From UMGS1474 sp050946775 (GTDB lineage Bacteria > Bacillota > Clostridia > Oscillospirales > Acutalibacteraceae): a DNA stretch of 5,585 bases. Positions 5,397-5,585 of the stretch are shown here, one piece after another. Made by a program: the position numbers and the translations under genes. Location of the stretch: positions 1-5,585 of the forward strand of contig JBMNVL010000120.1 of assembly GCA_050946775.1 (NCBI GenBank), in the 5' to 3' direction. Every line of letters begins with the position of its first letter. Position 1 is the first letter of the stretch. The notes beneath the pieces were generated by a model. It was not told where the DNA came from. It did not search any database and worked only from the letters and a program-made list of their open reading frames with translations.

Positions 5397-5585
5397 ATGG
5401 CGAGCAAAAACGTTGTTCCGGAGGCCCGCGACGGGCTGAACCGCTTCAAAATGGAGGCTGCCAGCGCTGTCGGCGTGAACCTGAAGCAGGGTTACAACGG
5501 CGATCTGACCGCGAAGCAGGCCGGCTCCATCGGCGGCCAGATGGTCAAAAAGATGATCGAGCAGTACGAAAACGGCCTGAAGTAA
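5397..5585 (+). CDS. Alpha/beta-type small acid-soluble spore protein (SASP)
   Basis: A complete 62-residue protein of the alpha/beta SASP family. These proteins coat DNA in the dormant spore core, shift it toward an A-like form, protect it from UV and heat, and are degraded at germination by the protease GPR. Recognition rests on the order of motifs: EARDGLNRFKMEAAS (9-23), GVNL (26-29), GDLTAKQAGSIGG (35-47) and QMVKKMIEQYE (48-58). The family usually has 60-75 residues. The N-terminal helix carries the GPR cleavage region, here KMEAASAVGV (18-27) rather than the usual K-(L/F)-E-I-A-S-E-(F/L)-GV form. Expression in this family is normally forespore-specific under SigG; I could not identify a convincing SigG promoter. 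Its own ribosome binding site and the upstream terminator suggest it is independent of lacZ. Several paralogues per genome are usual, so I give no specific ssp symbol. Confidence 0.95.
   Translation: MASKNVVPEARDGLNRFKMEAASAVGVNLKQGYNGDLTAKQAGSIGGQMVKKMIEQYENGLK

Overview
The window comes from an endospore-forming Gram-positive bacterium, most likely a GC-rich member of the Clostridia. The direct evidence is a complete gene for an alpha/beta-type small acid-soluble spore protein (SASP) at the right end. Strong AGGAGG-type ribosome binding sites and SigA-like promoters agree with this. Codons are clearly G/C-rich in third positions, while the two intergenic gaps are AT-rich. Narrowing further (for example to gut Oscillospirales/Ruminococcaceae-like lineages) is inference only.

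Layout from left to right. (1) Positions 1-2049, minus strand: a 683-codon gene fragment running off the left edge. It encodes a secreted, multi-modular protein: a signal peptide, a divergent N-terminal module, two clearly homologous beta-rich modules, and a FIVAR-type helical domain after each of those two modules. A 592-codon open frame on the opposite strand in the same place is only its antisense shadow. (2) Positions 2050-2262: a 213-bp divergent intergenic region. It holds a good minus-strand promoter, a weaker plus-strand promoter, a small palindrome over one -35 box, and three copies of a T-tract element. (3) Positions 2263-5253, plus strand: a complete 996-residue GH2 beta-galactosidase of the LacZ type, cytoplasmic, with both catalytic glutamates present. 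(4) Positions 5254-5396: nested inverted repeats containing a probable intrinsic terminator, then the ribosome binding site of the next gene. (5) Positions 5397-5585, plus strand: the complete 62-residue SASP gene, whose stop codon is the last three bases of the window.

The secreted modular protein and the beta-galactosidase are transcribed divergently from one short control region. This fits, but does not prove, a shared role in handling galactose-containing glycans: surface binding or processing outside, and hydrolysis of imported galactosides inside. No transporter or regulator gene lies in the window. The spore protein is probably a separate, sporulation-controlled unit. I see no CRISPR array, tRNA, rRNA, insertion sequence or phage gene. 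The least familiar element is the repeated module of the secreted protein.
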